Notes under the pieces: model-generated | Databases searched by the model: none | What the model saw: only the letters and a program-made list of their open reading frames with translations | Told to the model about the DNA's origin: nothing | Assembly: GCF_007004135.1 (NCBI RefSeq) | Contig: NZ_VJMG01000007.1 | Coordinates: 1-64,000 of the forward strand | Length of the DNA: 64,000 nt | From: Affinirhizobium straminoryzae | GTDB lineage: Bacteria > Pseudomonadota > Alphaproteobacteria > Rhizobiales > Rhizobiaceae | Direction of reading: 5' to 3' | In this document: piece by piece, positions 35,714 to 45,840 of the stretch | Layout: each line of letters opens with the position of its first letter | Numbering within the stretch: position 1 is the stretch's first letter | Made by a program: the position numbers and the translations under genes

Positions 35714-37774
35714 TTAGAACTCTTCCCAGTTCTCGCCGGAGGGCGCCACGGCCACGGCAGCTGTCGCGGCCGCACCGGAGCCGGAAAAGGCGCGGGCGAT
35801 ATTGCCCATCATGCGGCGGGCCGGAGATGCCTTCGGCACCGCGCGCTCGTCAGCGACACGCGGTTGCGGTGCAGGCGCTGCGGGGACGGCAGTCCGCGCG
35901 GGACGCACGCCCGTCTCGCTGCCGATGTTGAAGCGCGAGATCAGCGAGAAGAGCCCGTTGGCCTGTTCCGACAGCCGGTGCGTTGCTGCCGAGGTTTCTT
36001 CCACCATGGCCGCGTTGCGCTGCGTCACCTGGTCCATCTGGTTGACCGCGATGTTGACCTCGTTGAGGCCGGTTGCCTGCTCGCGCGCCGCCGTGGCGAT
36101 GGAATGGATATGGTCGTTGATGCCGAGAACGCGACGCTCGATCTCGTTCAGCGCCTGGCCGGTCCGCTGGACCAGCTTGACCCCGCCGGCCACCTCGTCG
36201 CCGGACTTGGTGATGAGCGCCTTGATGTCCTTGGCCGCGTTGGCGGAGCGCTGGGCAAGCTCGCGCACTTCCTGGGCAACGACTGCAAAGCCCTTGCCAG
36301 CCTCGCCCGCACGTGCCGCCTCCACGCCGGCGTTCAGCGCCAGAAGATTGGTCTGGAAGGCAATTTCATCGATCACGTTGATGATCTGGCTGATTTCGTG
36401 GGACGCCTGTTCGATGCGCTCCATGGCCGAGATCGCATCCCGCACGACGACGGCGGACTGGGCCGCGCTCTGCTTGGCTTCGGTCACCATGCTGCTGGCT
36501 TCCTGGGCACGTTCCGTCGAGGACTTGACCACGGCAGTAATCTCGTCCAGCGCGGCGGATGTCTGTTCCAGAGCCGCGGCCTGCTGCTCGGTGCGCTTGG
36601 ACAGGTCATCGGCGGCCGAGCGAAGCTCTTCGCTGTTGCCGTTCATCTCGCCGGCAGTGCCCCGAATTTCGGTCAGCGTGCGGCGCAGATTGACGATCGC
36701 ATCATTCACGTCGCTCTGCAGGCGGGCAAAGGCGCCCCGGAAATCGCCGGTCATGCTCTGCGTGAGATCGCCGGCCGCAAGACGCTGCAGCACCGCGCCG
36801 GTCTGCTTGAGGCCCGTATCGACCGAGGACAGCAACTGATCGACATTGGACGCGAAGCGGTCAAGCGAGGGATCGCCGAAATGCTTGTCGATGCGACGGG
36901 TGAAGTCTCCTTCGGCAGCAGCGGCCACAACCTCTGCCATGCGGGCCTGCAGGTCATCGTTCTGGGCGCGCATTTCACGTTCATTGGCATTCATGCGGCT
37001 GACTTCGATGCCATTCTGCTTGAACACCTGGACGGCGACAGCCATGTCGCCGATTTCGTCGGCACGGCCCAGCGAGGGGATTTCGGTATCGTAATGGCCG
37101 CCTGCAAGACGCTTCATCGATTCCGTCAGTGCGAGGATCGGATTGCTGAGCGAGCGACGCGCCAGGATGAGGCCGAAGGCTGCACCGATCGACACGCCGA
37201 TCAGCGTGAAGGAAGAAATGGCATAGAAGAGCGTGGTGCCGAATTTCTGGAGACCGGCCTCGACTGTTTCGAGTTCTGCCTTGTCCTGGGCAACCACGGC
37301 ATCGATTTCGGCCTGGAAGTCCTTGCGGTTCTTGCGGTTTTCGTCGGTATTGCCCTGGGCGTTGGCGGCATCGGGGCCAACCTCGCGACCGAGGCGCACC
37401 GTTTCGGCACGGAAGGTGCGGAATTCCTTGGAGCGCTTGACGACCGCATCGAAGGCCGCCTTCTGCTCCGGCGGCACCATGACCTGCCACTTCGCCAGCA
37501 CCGCATCCATCTGGTCGAGGCTCTTCATCAGGCCGGGGCCGAACTTGTCGGCTTCCGCCGGGGTCTTCGAGGCGTAGATGCCGCGGGAATCCATCACCAC
37601 AGCGGTCACGATCCGGTTCAGGCTTTCCCCGAGATAGGCGCGTTCGGAAGCCGACTGATAGATGTCGATCCGTCGACTATACTCCGAAATCGCAAACAGT
37701 GCCGTGCCGCCGACGATCAACGCGACCAGGCCCATGACGCCGACCAGCAGGTTGATCTTGCCCCGAATTTTCAT
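35714..37774 (-). CDS. Methyl-accepting chemotaxis protein
   Basis: A transmembrane chemoreceptor of 686 residues. It has membrane segments near 9-32 and about 185-207, a helical periplasmic domain, two HAMP-like regions, and the signalling domain with the hairpin tip [20 protein letters not shown] followed by [12 protein letters not shown]. The chain ends in the pentapeptide NWEEF, which matches the CheR/CheB tether (NWETF in E. coli) found on adaptation-competent receptors. The ligand is unknown. It is separated from the upstream rpmH block by 292 bases, and no che genes are in the window. Confidence 0.95.
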   Translation of the reverse strand: MKIRGKINLLVGVMGLVALIVGGTALFAISEYSRRIDIYQSASERAYLGESLNRIVTAVVMDSRGIYASKTPAEADKFGPGLMKSLDQMDAVLAKWQVMVPPEQKAAFDAVVKRSKEFRTFRAETVRLGREVGPDAANAQGNTDENRKNRKDFQAEIDAVVAQDKAELETVEAGLQKFGTTLFYAISSFTLIGVSIGAAFGLILARRSLSNPILALTESMKRLAGGHYDTEIPSLGRADEIGDMAVAVQVFKQNGIEVSRMNANEREMRAQNDDLQARMAEVVAAAAEGDFTRRIDKHFGDPSLDRFASNVDQLLSSVDTGLKQTGAVLQRLAAGDLTQSMTGDFRGAFARLQSDVNDAIVNLRRTLTEIRGTAGEMNGNSEELRSAADDLSKRTEQQAAALEQTSAALDEITAVVKSSTERAQEASSMVTEAKQSAAQSAVVVRDAISAMERIEQASHEISQIINVIDEIAFQTNLLALNAGVEAARAGEAGKGFAVVAQEVRELAQRSANAAKDIKALITKSGDEVAGGVKLVQRTGQALNEIERRVLGINDHIHSIATAAREQATGLNEVNIAVNQMDQVTQRNAAMVEETSAATHRLSEQANGLFSLISRFNIGSETGVRPARTAVPAAPAPQPRVADERAVPKASPARRMMGNIARAFSGSGAAATAAVAVAPSGENWEEF

Positions 37775-37914
37775 GTTCTACCCTTCCCAATCAGACAGCC
37801 GGAAGAGACAGGTCCTGTTTTCTTCCAGCCCGCCTAATTTCGCATCATCTGATTAAGAAATGTTTGAATGACATTTCGTGACCGGGAAGGTCTGGCACGG
37901 CGGGGCCGCACCAA

Positions 37915-37944
37915 TTGACTTTTGCGGCGGAGTCCTCTTATAAG
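37915..37944 (+). promoter_or_regulatory. Sigma-70-type promoter of the rpmH block
   Basis: TTGACT and TATAAG are separated by 18 bases. They lie about 120 bases before rpmH, in a gap without other genes, giving an rpmH leader. Confidence 0.65.
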
Positions 37945-38066
37945 CCGCCCCACGTCCGGCTTTTCAGGCGCGCGTAAGCGCTTTTCTATGCCGTTACGTC
38001 TCAATCAACGCTGTTGTCCCTCGATGGACAAATTCAAGAAGGGCCGCACACCGCGGTGTAAAATAA

Positions 38067-38201
38067 ATGAAGCGTACCTATCAACCGTCCAAGCTTGTTC
38101 GCAAGCGTCGTCACGGCTTCCGCGCCCGCATGGCAACCAAGGGTGGCCGCAAGGTTCTGTCCGCCCGTCGCGCCCGCGGCCGCAAGAGCCTGTCGGCGTA
38201 A
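38067..38201 (+). CDS. rpmH: 50S ribosomal protein L34
   Basis: This is the small basic L34 subunit of the large ribosomal subunit. The 44-residue chain begins [20 protein letters not shown] and ends KSLSA, a canonical L34 sequence. It is too short for most gene finders' usual minimum but unambiguous. rnpA starts 28 bases downstream in the conserved rpmH-rnpA-yidC order. Confidence 0.98.
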   Translation: MKRTYQPSKLVRKRRHGFRARMATKGGRKVLSARRARGRKSLSA

Positions 38202-38228
38202 GGCCGACCTGCCCGGAACGCGCGGGCG

Positions 38229-38621
38229 ATGTCGTCTTCCGACGATGAAAACAAGACTGTCGGGCGGCTGAAAAGCCGGCCGCAGTTTCTTGCTGTCCGG
38301 GAGGGACAGAAGCGGCGTGGCCCGCTTTTCCTCCTGGAAGTGCTCGACCGCAAGGAGCCGGAAAGCGCGCCCCGCGTCGGCTTTACGGTCACCAAGAAGC
38401 AGGGCAACGCCGTCGAGCGGAACCGCATGCGCCGGCGCCTGCGCGAGGCGGTTCGGCAAACCGCCCGGTTTGCAATGAAAGACGGTCATGACTATGTGAT
38501 TGTCGCCCGACGCGAGGTGCTTTCAGCTTCCTTCGCCGACATCACGCAGGCGCTTTCCGAACGCCTGGAGAGCCGACCGAAACCCAAGCGGTCCGAGGAG
38601 ACCCGTTCCAGGAAAGCATGA
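38229..38621 (+). CDS. rnpA: Ribonuclease P protein component
   Basis: RnpA is the protein cofactor of RNase P, which trims tRNA 5' ends. The 130-residue basic protein has the family signature [20 protein letters not shown], the RNR motif that contacts the RNA. The ATG follows GGAACGCGCGGGCG. Its stop overlaps the start of yidC (ATGA), coupling them. Confidence 0.95.
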   Translation: MSSSDDENKTVGRLKSRPQFLAVREGQKRRGPLFLLEVLDRKEPESAPRVGFTVTKKQGNAVERNRMRRRLREAVRQTARFAMKDGHDYVIVARREVLSASFADITQALSERLESRPKPKRSEETRSRKA

Positions 38622-40432
38622 TGGAAAAGAACCGTAACTATTACATCGCGATTGCGCTTTCGGTGCTGATCGTCCTGGCCTGGCAGTTCCTCTACATGAA
38701 CCCGAGGCTCGAGGCGCAGCGCGCCGAAGAGGCAGCGCGCGCCCAGCAGGCCCAGACGACGCAGCAGGCCGATGGCACCACGCCGGCCGCCCAGACCTCG
38801 TCCGCCGGCGGCACAGTGACCGGCAACCTGCCCGGCTCCACGCAGGCTGCCCCCGCCGCGACCCGCGAGCAGGCTCTTGCCAAGACCCCGCGCGTTGCCA
38901 TCGACACCCCGGCCCTCAACGGCTCCATCAACCTGACCGGCGCCCGCCTCGACGACCTGCAACTGCGCGACTATCGCGAGACAGTCGATCCGAAGAGCCC
39001 GACGATCACGCTGCTGTCGCCCGCTGACACGCGCGACGGCTATTTCACGGAACTGGGCTACATCGGCGGCGACAATGCCGGCACGGTCCCGGGCCCGAAC
39101 ACCGTCTGGACGCTGGCAGGCGGCGACAAGCTGACGCCGAAGACGCCGGTAACGCTCACCTACACCAACGACAAGGGCCTCGTGTTCACCCGCACCATCA
39201 GCGTGGACGAACACTACATGCTGACCGTTGCCGACAAGGTGCAGAACCCGACCGGCGAGCCCGTGTCGCTCTCCACCTATGGCCGTGTCACCCGTTACAA
39301 CAAGCCGGAGCATCCGGCCGTCTACGTCATCCATGAAGGCTTTCTCGGCGTCATCGGCGCCACGAGCGGCCTGATGGAGGAAAGCTACAAGAACGTCGAG
39401 AAGGAAGCCTACAACAATCCGAAGGCAACCGGCGGCTGGCTTGGCATCACCGACAAGTACTGGGCAACGACGCTCATTCCGCCGCAGTCGGTTCCCTATG
39501 AATCCCGCTTCATGCACTTCGCCGATGGTCAGCCGCGCTACCAGGCGGATTACAAGAGCGACGCGATCACCATCCAGCCCGGCCAGTCGACCGAGCTGAA
39601 GAGCATGGTCTTTGCCGGCGCCAAGGAAGTGCCGCTGGTGGATGGCTACGAGCAGTCGCTGTCGATCCCGCGCTTCGACCTTCTGATCGACTGGGGATGG
39701 TTCTATTTCATCACCAAGCCGATGTTCAAGCTGATGGACTTCTTCTTCCGCTTCTTCGGCAACTTCGGCGTGGCGATCCTGTGCACCACCATCGTCGTCA
39801 AGGCGCTGTTCTTCCCGCTGGCCAGCAAGCAGTATGCCTCGATGGCCGGCATGAAGCGCGTGCAGCCGAAGATGGAAGAGCTGAAGGCCAAGCATGGCGA
39901 TGACCGCGTGGCGCTGCAGCAGGCCATGATGCAGCTCTACAAGGAAGAGAAGATCAACCCGATCGCCGGCTGCTGGCCCGTTCTCCTGCAGATCCCGATC
40001 TTCTTCTCGCTCTACAAGGTGATCTACGTCACCATCGAAATGCGCCATGCGCCTTTCTTTGGCTGGATTCAGGACCTCTCCGCACCGGACCCGACCTCGC
40101 TGTTCAACCTGTTCGGTCTTCTGCCCTACGACGTACCGCATGCGCTTCTGATCGGCGTCTGGCCGATCGTGATGGGCATCACGATGTTCCTGCAGATGCG
40201 CATGAACCCGACGCCGCCGGATCCGACCCAGGCGATGATCTTCACCTGGATGCCGCTGATCTTCACCTTCATGCTGGCCTCCTTCCCGGCCGGTCTGGTG
40301 ATCTACTGGGCCTGGAACAACACGCTGTCGATCATCCAGCAGTCTCTGATCATGAAGCGCCACGGCGTGAAGATCGAGCTGTTCGACAACCTGAAGGGCC
40401 TGTTCAAGCGAAAACCGGCCGCAAGCAAATGA
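38618..40432 (+). CDS. yidC: Membrane protein insertase YidC
   Basis: YidC inserts proteins into the inner membrane, with or after the Sec translocon. The 604-residue protein has an N-terminal signal anchor ([19 protein letters not shown]), a periplasmic domain of about 300 residues, and the conserved core of five membrane helices with [17 protein letters not shown] in the cytoplasmic loop and the [18 protein letters not shown] segment. The start is ATGATG at 38618/38621, overlapping rnpA. A terminator follows at 40441. Confidence 0.97.
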   Translation: MMEKNRNYYIAIALSVLIVLAWQFLYMNPRLEAQRAEEAARAQQAQTTQQADGTTPAAQTSSAGGTVTGNLPGSTQAAPAATREQALAKTPRVAIDTPALNGSINLTGARLDDLQLRDYRETVDPKSPTITLLSPADTRDGYFTELGYIGGDNAGTVPGPNTVWTLAGGDKLTPKTPVTLTYTNDKGLVFTRTISVDEHYMLTVADKVQNPTGEPVSLSTYGRVTRYNKPEHPAVYVIHEGFLGVIGATSGLMEESYKNVEKEAYNNPKATGGWLGITDKYWATTLIPPQSVPYESRFMHFADGQPRYQADYKSDAITIQPGQSTELKSMVFAGAKEVPLVDGYEQSLSIPRFDLLIDWGWFYFITKPMFKLMDFFFRFFGNFGVAILCTTIVVKALFFPLASKQYASMAGMKRVQPKMEELKAKHGDDRVALQQAMMQLYKEEKINPIAGCWPVLLQIPIFFSLYKVIYVTIEMRHAPFFGWIQDLSAPDPTSLFNLFGLLPYDVPHALLIGVWPIVMGITMFLQMRMNPTPPDPTQAMIFTWMPLIFTFMLASFPAGLVIYWAWNNTLSIIQQSLIMKRHGVKIELFDNLKGLFKRKPAASK

Positions 40433-40440
40433 CGCCCCGC

Positions 40441-40472
40441 AAGACCCCGGCTTCGACCGGGGTCTTCTTTTT
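40441..40472 (+). terminator. Intrinsic terminator after yidC
   Basis: AAGACCCCGG pairs with CCGGGGTCTT around CTTCGA and is followed by CTTTTT, a strong rho-independent terminator just after the yidC stop. Confidence 0.9.
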
Positions 40473-40570
40473 CCGGCAGGCGACACACCGCGCCGAGCCT
40501 TGACATGGCGGCCGAAAACCCGGAAGCCGGACACCAATCCGACGACACACCAAGAACAGGCAGCAGCATC

Positions 40571-41224
40571 ATGGACGCACCACACGAGGAAAAGCCGCTG
40601 TTCGGCCGTCCCTGGATCTTCATCCGGGGCGTTCCCTCCATGAATTTCCTGCCGCCGCAGGGGCCACTGGAAGTGGCCTTTGCCGGCCGCTCGAATGTCG
40701 GCAAATCCTCGCTGATCAATGCGCTGGTGGGGCAGAGGGGGCTCGCACGCACCTCCAACACGCCGGGCCGGACACAGGAATTGAACTTCTTCGTGCCGGA
40801 AGGCTATTCGGGTGAAGGGCATGATCTGCCGCCGATGGCGCTGGTGGACATGCCGGGCTACGGCTATGCGCAGGCGCCGAAGGATCAGGTGGATGCCTGG
40901 ACGAAGCTCGTTTTTGATTACCTGCGTGGCCGCGCCACGCTGAAGCGCGTCTATGTGCTGATCGACAGCCGGCACGGCATCAAGAAGAATGACGAGGACG
41001 TGCTGACGCTGCTCGACAAGGCCGCCGTCTCCTATCAGGTGGTGCTGACGAAGACCGACAAGATCAAGCCGCCCGCCGTGCCACGCCTGATCGCCGAGAC
41101 GCTGGAGAAGATCCGCAAGCGTCCGGCGGCCTATCCCGAAGTTCTCGCGACCTCATCGGAAAAGGTTGAGGGACTGGACGACCTGCGCCGCGCCATTGGC
41201 GAAACCGTGGGCTATAGACCCTGA
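40571..41224 (+). CDS. engB: Ribosome-biogenesis GTPase YihA/EngB
   Basis: EngB (YsxC) is an essential GTPase for large-subunit assembly. The 217-residue protein has G1 GRSNVGKS (39-46), G3 DMPGYG, and G4 TKTD. The start at 40571 (ATG) gives the usual length near 217; an in-frame ATG at 40505 would add 22 residues of no conserved character. It lies behind the yidC terminator, so it probably has its own promoter. Confidence 0.93.
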   Translation: MDAPHEEKPLFGRPWIFIRGVPSMNFLPPQGPLEVAFAGRSNVGKSSLINALVGQRGLARTSNTPGRTQELNFFVPEGYSGEGHDLPPMALVDMPGYGYAQAPKDQVDAWTKLVFDYLRGRATLKRVYVLIDSRHGIKKNDEDVLTLLDKAAVSYQVVLTKTDKIKPPAVPRLIAETLEKIRKRPAAYPEVLATSSEKVEGLDDLRRAIGETVGYRP

Positions 41225-41298
41225 CGTGACGGGCTCCTCTCTTCGCCTCGCCGGCGCCGCTTGCGGGCCTGACGGGCGGCAGGACCTGCCCTTCCCGA

Positions 41299-42033
41299 TC
41301 AGGGCGCAGACACGGTACCGCTTGCCACGAAGGCACCCGTCGGCCTGCCGCTCAGTGAGCCACCATAGGCCTCGCGGCTGACGGCAAGCGTCACGCCCGG
41401 CTTGAGGCGGCCACGCCATTCCTTCGACACGATCAGTTCGCCATCTCCCGCCTGCGGCAGCACGCCGAGCGAGACCGGCGCTGCATTGGTCTCGATCGCC
41501 CAGACCTCCAGGGATTGCTGGTCGCTTCCCGCCGTTGCGACAGGCGCCAGGCGCAGGCGCCCCTCACCCGAATCGTAACGGGCCGCCAGGCTCATCGGAT
41601 TGTCCTGTGCCTTGAGGTCCGCCAGCGGTCGCATGGGGGGCGGCACGATTGCGGGAGCCGGTGCATGGGTGCTGAAGAAGAGTACGCCGGCAAAGAGAAA
41701 GCCGAAAACGAAGGTGAGCGTGCGCCAGAGCCCGAGCGATGCCCAGAGGGAGCGCCCCCTGAAAGGACGTGACAGCGTCTTCTGGCGCGCGGCAATCATC
41801 CGCCGCTCGACCATCGGCACGATGAAATCCGGAGGAGAGAGCGCTTCGTAATCATCGGCAAGCGGGGCGAGATTCTGCTCCCAGCGCGCAACAATGGCCG
41901 CAAAGGCCCGATCGCGGCGGATGCGAGCCTCCACGCGCGCGCGCCCTTCCGGCGACAGCACGCCCAGCACATATTCGCCGGCCAGGACTTCATCCCTGGC
42001 GCGATCCCCCTCGCTCTGGTTCGGACTGCTCAT
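41299..42033 (-). CDS. Anti-sigma factor (RskA-like, zinc-finger-type) without adjacent sigma gene
   Basis: A 244-residue membrane protein similar to RskA-type anti-sigma factors. The cytoplasmic N-terminus (about 1-95) has the [20 protein letters not shown] start seen in that family, followed by a membrane segment ([16 protein letters not shown]) and a C-terminal periplasmic domain ending [18 protein letters not shown], which matches the RskA C-terminal domain. The ATG at 42033 follows GAGGACCG. Such genes are usually next to their ECF sigma gene; the 300 bases upstream hold no sigma gene, and engB and argB flank it. Confidence 0.83.
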   Translation of the reverse strand: MSSPNQSEGDRARDEVLAGEYVLGVLSPEGRARVEARIRRDRAFAAIVARWEQNLAPLADDYEALSPPDFIVPMVERRMIAARQKTLSRPFRGRSLWASLGLWRTLTFVFGFLFAGVLFFSTHAPAPAIVPPPMRPLADLKAQDNPMSLAARYDSGEGRLRLAPVATAGSDQQSLEVWAIETNAAPVSLGVLPQAGDGELIVSKEWRGRLKPGVTLAVSREAYGGSLSGRPTGAFVASGTVSAP

Positions 42034-42334
42034 CGGTCCTCTTACTCTTTCGTCCTGTCTGACATGGCCGGGACTGTTCCGGGCGGAAACTTCCCGTCTC
42101 CGGCAGATAGCAGCAAGCGTTCCACCTGGCGGAAATCCTCCGTGCGGATATGCCTCACCCCTCCGCAACATCCAAGGATCCAACGCGGCGGGTTCGCTGT
42201 CAATGCGTCATGGACACCATGGCGCATCACGTTTCAAACCGCACCCAACCTTACGCCGATTTGTTGCGCGCGGATTATTTCCTCCGCCAAGAACATGGGT
42301 TAAAAGGCCGGACCGCACGATCCAGAGGTACATC
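42034..42334. other. 301-base gap between the anti-sigma gene and argB
   Basis: No convincing gene was found here on either strand. Several short open frames exist but none shows family features or a ribosome-binding site. It should hold the two divergent promoters for the anti-sigma gene and argB; I see no certain promoter elements. Confidence 0.5.
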
Positions 42335-43222
42335 ATGTCCACGCCCGAAAGCGAGATGCAGGCCCGGCTGCTGGCGCAGGCCCTGCCCTACATGCAGCGT
42401 TACGAGAACAAGACCATCGTGGTAAAATATGGCGGCCACGCCATGGGCGACACCACGCTCGGCAAGGCATTTGCGGAAGACATCGCGCTCCTGAAGCAGT
42501 CTGGTGTGAACCCGATCGTCGTGCATGGCGGCGGGCCGCAGATCGGCGCCATGCTCGCCAAGATGGGCATCGAGAGCAAGTTCGAGGGTGGCCTGCGCGT
42601 TACCGACCAGAAGACGGTCGAGATCGTCGAGATGGTGCTGGCCGGCTCGATCAACAAGGAAATCGTCGCTCTCATCAACCAGACCGGCGAATGGGCGATC
42701 GGCCTGTGCGGCAAGGACGGCAACATGGTGTTTGCCGAAAAGGCCCGCAAGACCGTGATCGACCCGGATTCCAACATCGAACGCGTTCTGGATCTCGGCT
42801 TTGTCGGGGATGTCGTGGAAGTGGACCGTACGCTCCTCGACCTCTTGGCCAAGTCGGAAATGATCCCGGTCATCGCGCCGGTCGCGCCCGGCCGCGACGG
42901 CGCGACCTACAATATCAATGCCGATACCTTTGCCGGTGCGATTGCCGGCGCGCTGCGCGCCGACCGCCTGCTGTTCCTGACCGATGTGCCGGGCGTTCTC
43001 GACAAGGACAAGAACCTGATCAAGGAACTGTCCGTCGCGCAGGCGCAGGCGCTGATCAAGGACGGCACGATTTCCGGCGGCATGATCCCCAAGGTCGAGA
43101 CCTGCATCGACGCGATCCGCGCCGGCGTGCAGGGCGTCGTCATCCTGAACGGCAAGACCTCGCATTCGGTGCTGCTCGAAATCTTCACCGAAGGCGGCGC
43201 CGGCACCCTGCTCGTGCCCTGA
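42335..43222 (+). CDS. argB: Acetylglutamate kinase
   Basis: ArgB phosphorylates N-acetylglutamate in arginine biosynthesis and is the feedback-controlled step in many bacteria. The 295-residue protein has VVKYGGHAM, the [10 protein letters not shown] substrate loop, [17 protein letters not shown], and the ATP region with [15 protein letters not shown]. The N-terminal helix typical of the arginine-regulated hexameric type is present ([20 protein letters not shown]). The ATG follows CCAGAGGTACATC. Confidence 0.97.
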   Translation: MSTPESEMQARLLAQALPYMQRYENKTIVVKYGGHAMGDTTLGKAFAEDIALLKQSGVNPIVVHGGGPQIGAMLAKMGIESKFEGGLRVTDQKTVEIVEMVLAGSINKEIVALINQTGEWAIGLCGKDGNMVFAEKARKTVIDPDSNIERVLDLGFVGDVVEVDRTLLDLLAKSEMIPVIAPVAPGRDGATYNINADTFAGAIAGALRADRLLFLTDVPGVLDKDKNLIKELSVAQAQALIKDGTISGGMIPKVETCIDAIRAGVQGVVILNGKTSHSVLLEIFTEGGAGTLLVP

Positions 43223-43241
43223 TCGCCGCCTGGCGCACGGT

Positions 43242-44144
43242 TCAGAAGAACAGAAGACCGAGGATGCCTGCAACGATCAGCAGGCATCCCATCAGTTCCA
43301 GCCGGTTGACCCGCTCCTTGAACAGGAAGACCGAGGCCATGAAGGTGAACACCAGTTCGATCTGGCCGAGCGCCCGCACATAGGCCACCTGCTGCAGGGT
43401 CATGGCTGTGAACCAGCCGGCCGAGCCGACCACGCCCGCAAACCCCACCAATGACGAGGTACGCCAGGAGCGGACAACCTTGCCGATCTCGCTGCGATCA
43501 GTCAGCAGCATCCAGCCGAGCATGAACAGCGTCTGGAAACCTGTCACGCAGGCAAGCGTCACGGCGGCCTGCATCACAGCGTTCGGACCATCGAGAGACA
43601 GCGAGGCGCTGCGATAGGCCACCGCCGAAATGCCGAACACGCCGCCCGAGGCAATACCGATCAGTGCCGTGCGACTGGTAAGCGAGCGAATGAGGCTGCC
43701 CGCCGTCAGCGGCGAGCGGGCGACCGAAATGGTCATCACGCCAAGGACGCCGATCAGGATGGCGATCACGGTGCCAAGGCTCAGGCGCTCGCCGAGGATC
43801 AGCAGGCCGAACAGGGCCGCCTGCATCGGCTCCGTCTTGGAATAGGCCGTGCCGACGGTGAAGTTGCGCAGCGAAAAGAGATGCACCAGCATGATCGTCG
43901 CATAGATCTGTGCCAGACCGCCGATCACCGCCCAGACCGCAAAGCCGAACGTCGGCACCGGCAACCGATAGCCGGCCAGAGCATGCAGGGCGATCACGTA
44001 GAGAACGGCCACGGGAAAGCCGTAGCCGAACCGCACAAAACTTGCGCCGCGCGTGCCGAGCGAGCCCTGCAGGTGTTTTTGCAGGGCGGAGCGCAGGTTC
44101 TGCAGGAAGGCGGCGGCGATAGTGATGGGTATCCAGGGTTCCAT
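43242..44144 (-). CDS. DMT-superfamily permease (EamA family)
   Basis: A 300-residue inner-membrane protein with about ten hydrophobic segments and internal duplication typical of EamA/DMT transporters. The substrate is unknown. The two halves each show the E-R-L/V-N or G-E-R-L sequence (LGERLSLGT and KERVNRLEL) common to this family. The gene is convergent with argB, ending 19 bases away. The start at 44144 lacks a strong ribosome-binding site. Confidence 0.85.
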   Translation of the reverse strand: MEPWIPITIAAAFLQNLRSALQKHLQGSLGTRGASFVRFGYGFPVAVLYVIALHALAGYRLPVPTFGFAVWAVIGGLAQIYATIMLVHLFSLRNFTVGTAYSKTEPMQAALFGLLILGERLSLGTVIAILIGVLGVMTISVARSPLTAGSLIRSLTSRTALIGIASGGVFGISAVAYRSASLSLDGPNAVMQAAVTLACVTGFQTLFMLGWMLLTDRSEIGKVVRSWRTSSLVGFAGVVGSAGWFTAMTLQQVAYVRALGQIELVFTFMASVFLFKERVNRLELMGCLLIVAGILGLLFF

Positions 44145-44277
44145 GACGACGTGCTAGCACCCGGCCAACCGGCCGCCAAGGCCAGCCGGGCGGCAATCGG
44201 TTCGCCTTTGCGCAACGCCATCTCTCGCCGCTGCTTTGCCGCTTCCCTTTGCCGGCGCCCCGGTGCATAAAGCGGCC

Positions 44278-44988
44278 ATGCCACAGCTCAACGCCACGCC
44301 GAACCCCGCCGATTTCGCCCATGTCCGCGACTGGGTGTTCGATCTCGACAACACGCTCTATCCGCATCACGTCAATCTGTTCTCCCAGATCGACCGCAAC
44401 ATGACGGATTTCGTGGCGGAGCTTTTGCAGATGGAGCGCGACGAGGCGCGCGCCCTGCAGAAACGCTATTATCACGAGCATGGCACCACACTGAAAGGGC
44501 TGATGGTGCATCACGGCATCAATCCCGACGCCTTTCTCGAAAAAGCGCATGCCATCGATTATTCGGCGCTTCTGCCGCATCCGGAACTCGGGGAGGCCAT
44601 CCGGGCGCTGCCGGGGCGCAAGTTCATCTTCACCAACGGCACCGTCTCGCATGCTGAGGCAGCCGCGCGGGCGCTCGGTATTCTCGACCATTTCGACGAC
44701 ATCTTCGATATCGTCGCGGCCGATTACGTGCCGAAGCCGGCCGGCGCGACCTATGACAAGTTCGCCAGCCTCAATCGCGTCGATACCCGCCACGCGGCGA
44801 TGTTCGAGGACCTGCCGCGCAATCTGGAAGCTCCGCGCGCGCTTGGTATGAAGACCGTTCTGCTGGTGCCGCGCAACCTCGGCGACTTCGTCATCGAACG
44901 CTGGGAACAGGCATCGGACGAAGATCCGAATGTCGATTACATGACCGACGACCTGACCGCTTTCCTGCACGCAGTCCTGGCCCGCTGA
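44278..44988 (+). CDS. Pyrimidine 5'-nucleotidase (HAD superfamily)
   Basis: A 236-residue HAD phosphatase like yeast Sdt1, which dephosphorylates pyrimidine nucleoside monophosphates. HAD motif 1 is FDLDNTLYP (Asp22 and Asp24), motif 2 is FTNGT, and motif 4 appears as MFEDLPRNLE. Substrate range is inferred from the Sdt1-like family. The ATG at 44278 follows no strong ribosome-binding site; a TTG at 44236 is unlikely. Confidence 0.85.
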   Translation: MPQLNATPNPADFAHVRDWVFDLDNTLYPHHVNLFSQIDRNMTDFVAELLQMERDEARALQKRYYHEHGTTLKGLMVHHGINPDAFLEKAHAIDYSALLPHPELGEAIRALPGRKFIFTNGTVSHAEAAARALGILDHFDDIFDIVAADYVPKPAGATYDKFASLNRVDTRHAAMFEDLPRNLEAPRALGMKTVLLVPRNLGDFVIERWEQASDEDPNVDYMTDDLTAFLHAVLAR

Positions 44989-45092
44989 CGACAACCTTAC
45001 CAAAGGTTCATCGAGATTACCGATGTTTAAGTGGTGGCTCCGCAAGGGCCGGCTTATCTTTCCTCCGACGACAACAGGAAAGGAAGCCCTCC

Positions 45093-45779
45093 ATGACGGT
45101 CAAGAAACTCGTTCTCGCTGCCCTCGGCGCGACATTTCTGGTCGGCGCCGCCGCTCCCGCGAGTTTCGCCGCCCCCGGCCGGCCGGAGCGCCATGGTCCC
45201 GGTCCGGATCGCGGCATGATGGAAGACGTGATGTTCGTGCGACTTCTGAAGGAGGCCGACACCAACAGGGACGGCAAGATCTCCAAGGACGAGCTGATGG
45301 CATGGGGCGACAAGCTGTTTGCCGAGATCGACACCAACAAGGACGGCGTGCTGACGCCGGGCGAACTGCGCAAGTTCCAGGAGGCCCGTATGGACGCCTG
45401 GCGCGAGAAGCACCGTGCCGAGCACGAAGGCCGCGGCCATGGTCCCCATGGCCCCGATATGGCAAATGGCGACACCCCTCCTGCTCCACCGCCGGGTGAT
45501 GCTCCGCGCGGCCCGGACGGCAAGGATGGCCCCGGGGAAATGGCTGACAAGGATGGTCCGCGGCATGGTCCCCGCGACGAGATGCGCCACGGCAAGCGTC
45601 ACGCCATGGAGCGCGGGATGATGCCCATGATGGCGCTGGTGCGCATGATCGATACCGATGAGAACGGCCAGATCAGCAAGGCGGAAGCAACCGAAGCCCT
45701 CAACAAGCTGTTCGATCGCATGGATCGCAACAAGGATGGTTTGATCACCGTCGACGACCTGCCGGACCGCCCCCTGTAA
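45093..45779 (+). CDS. Exported EF-hand protein with four calcium-binding loops
   Basis: A 228-residue secreted protein: signal peptide (cleavage likely after SFA, near residue 26) and four EF-hand loops, DTNRDGKISKDE (56-67), DTNKDGVLTPGE (80-91), DTDENGQISKAE (187-198) and DRNKDGLITVDD (211-222). Two pairs are separated by about 95 residues rich in His, Gly, Pro and Asp. All loops keep the calcium ligands. It probably binds calcium in the periplasm; no partner is evident. The ATG follows AACAGGAAAGGAAGCC. A terminator follows. Confidence 0.9.
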   Translation: MTVKKLVLAALGATFLVGAAAPASFAAPGRPERHGPGPDRGMMEDVMFVRLLKEADTNRDGKISKDELMAWGDKLFAEIDTNKDGVLTPGELRKFQEARMDAWREKHRAEHEGRGHGPHGPDMANGDTPPAPPPGDAPRGPDGKDGPGEMADKDGPRHGPRDEMRHGKRHAMERGMMPMMALVRMIDTDENGQISKAEATEALNKLFDRMDRNKDGLITVDDLPDRPL

Positions 45780-45797
45780 GGTCCGCCGCCGACGTAT

Positions 45798-45836
45798 GGC
45801 CCGCCCCTTTCGCTCGGGGGCGGGCCTCTTCGTTTC
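45798..45836 (+). terminator. Intrinsic terminator after the EF-hand gene
   Basis: GGCCCGCCCC pairs with GGGGCGGGCC around a 9-base loop and is followed by TCTTCGTTTC. The convergent LOG gene ends just beyond. Confidence 0.75.
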
Positions 45837-45840
45837 AGGG

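Noticed and set aside
35864..37837. Long open frame on the plus strand opposite the chemoreceptor gene
   Set aside because: Antisense of a high-GC gene; the chemoreceptor on the other strand has clear domain motifs.
38492..40975. Long open frame on the minus strand (827 codons) antisense to yidC and engB
   Set aside because: It lies opposite strongly supported genes, is rich in His, Arg, Gln and Asp as antisense frames in high-GC DNA are, and shows no family motif or ribosome-binding site.
42034..42334. Remnant of an ECF sigma gene upstream of the anti-sigma gene
   Set aside because: The short frames here show no sigma region 2 or 4 motifs.
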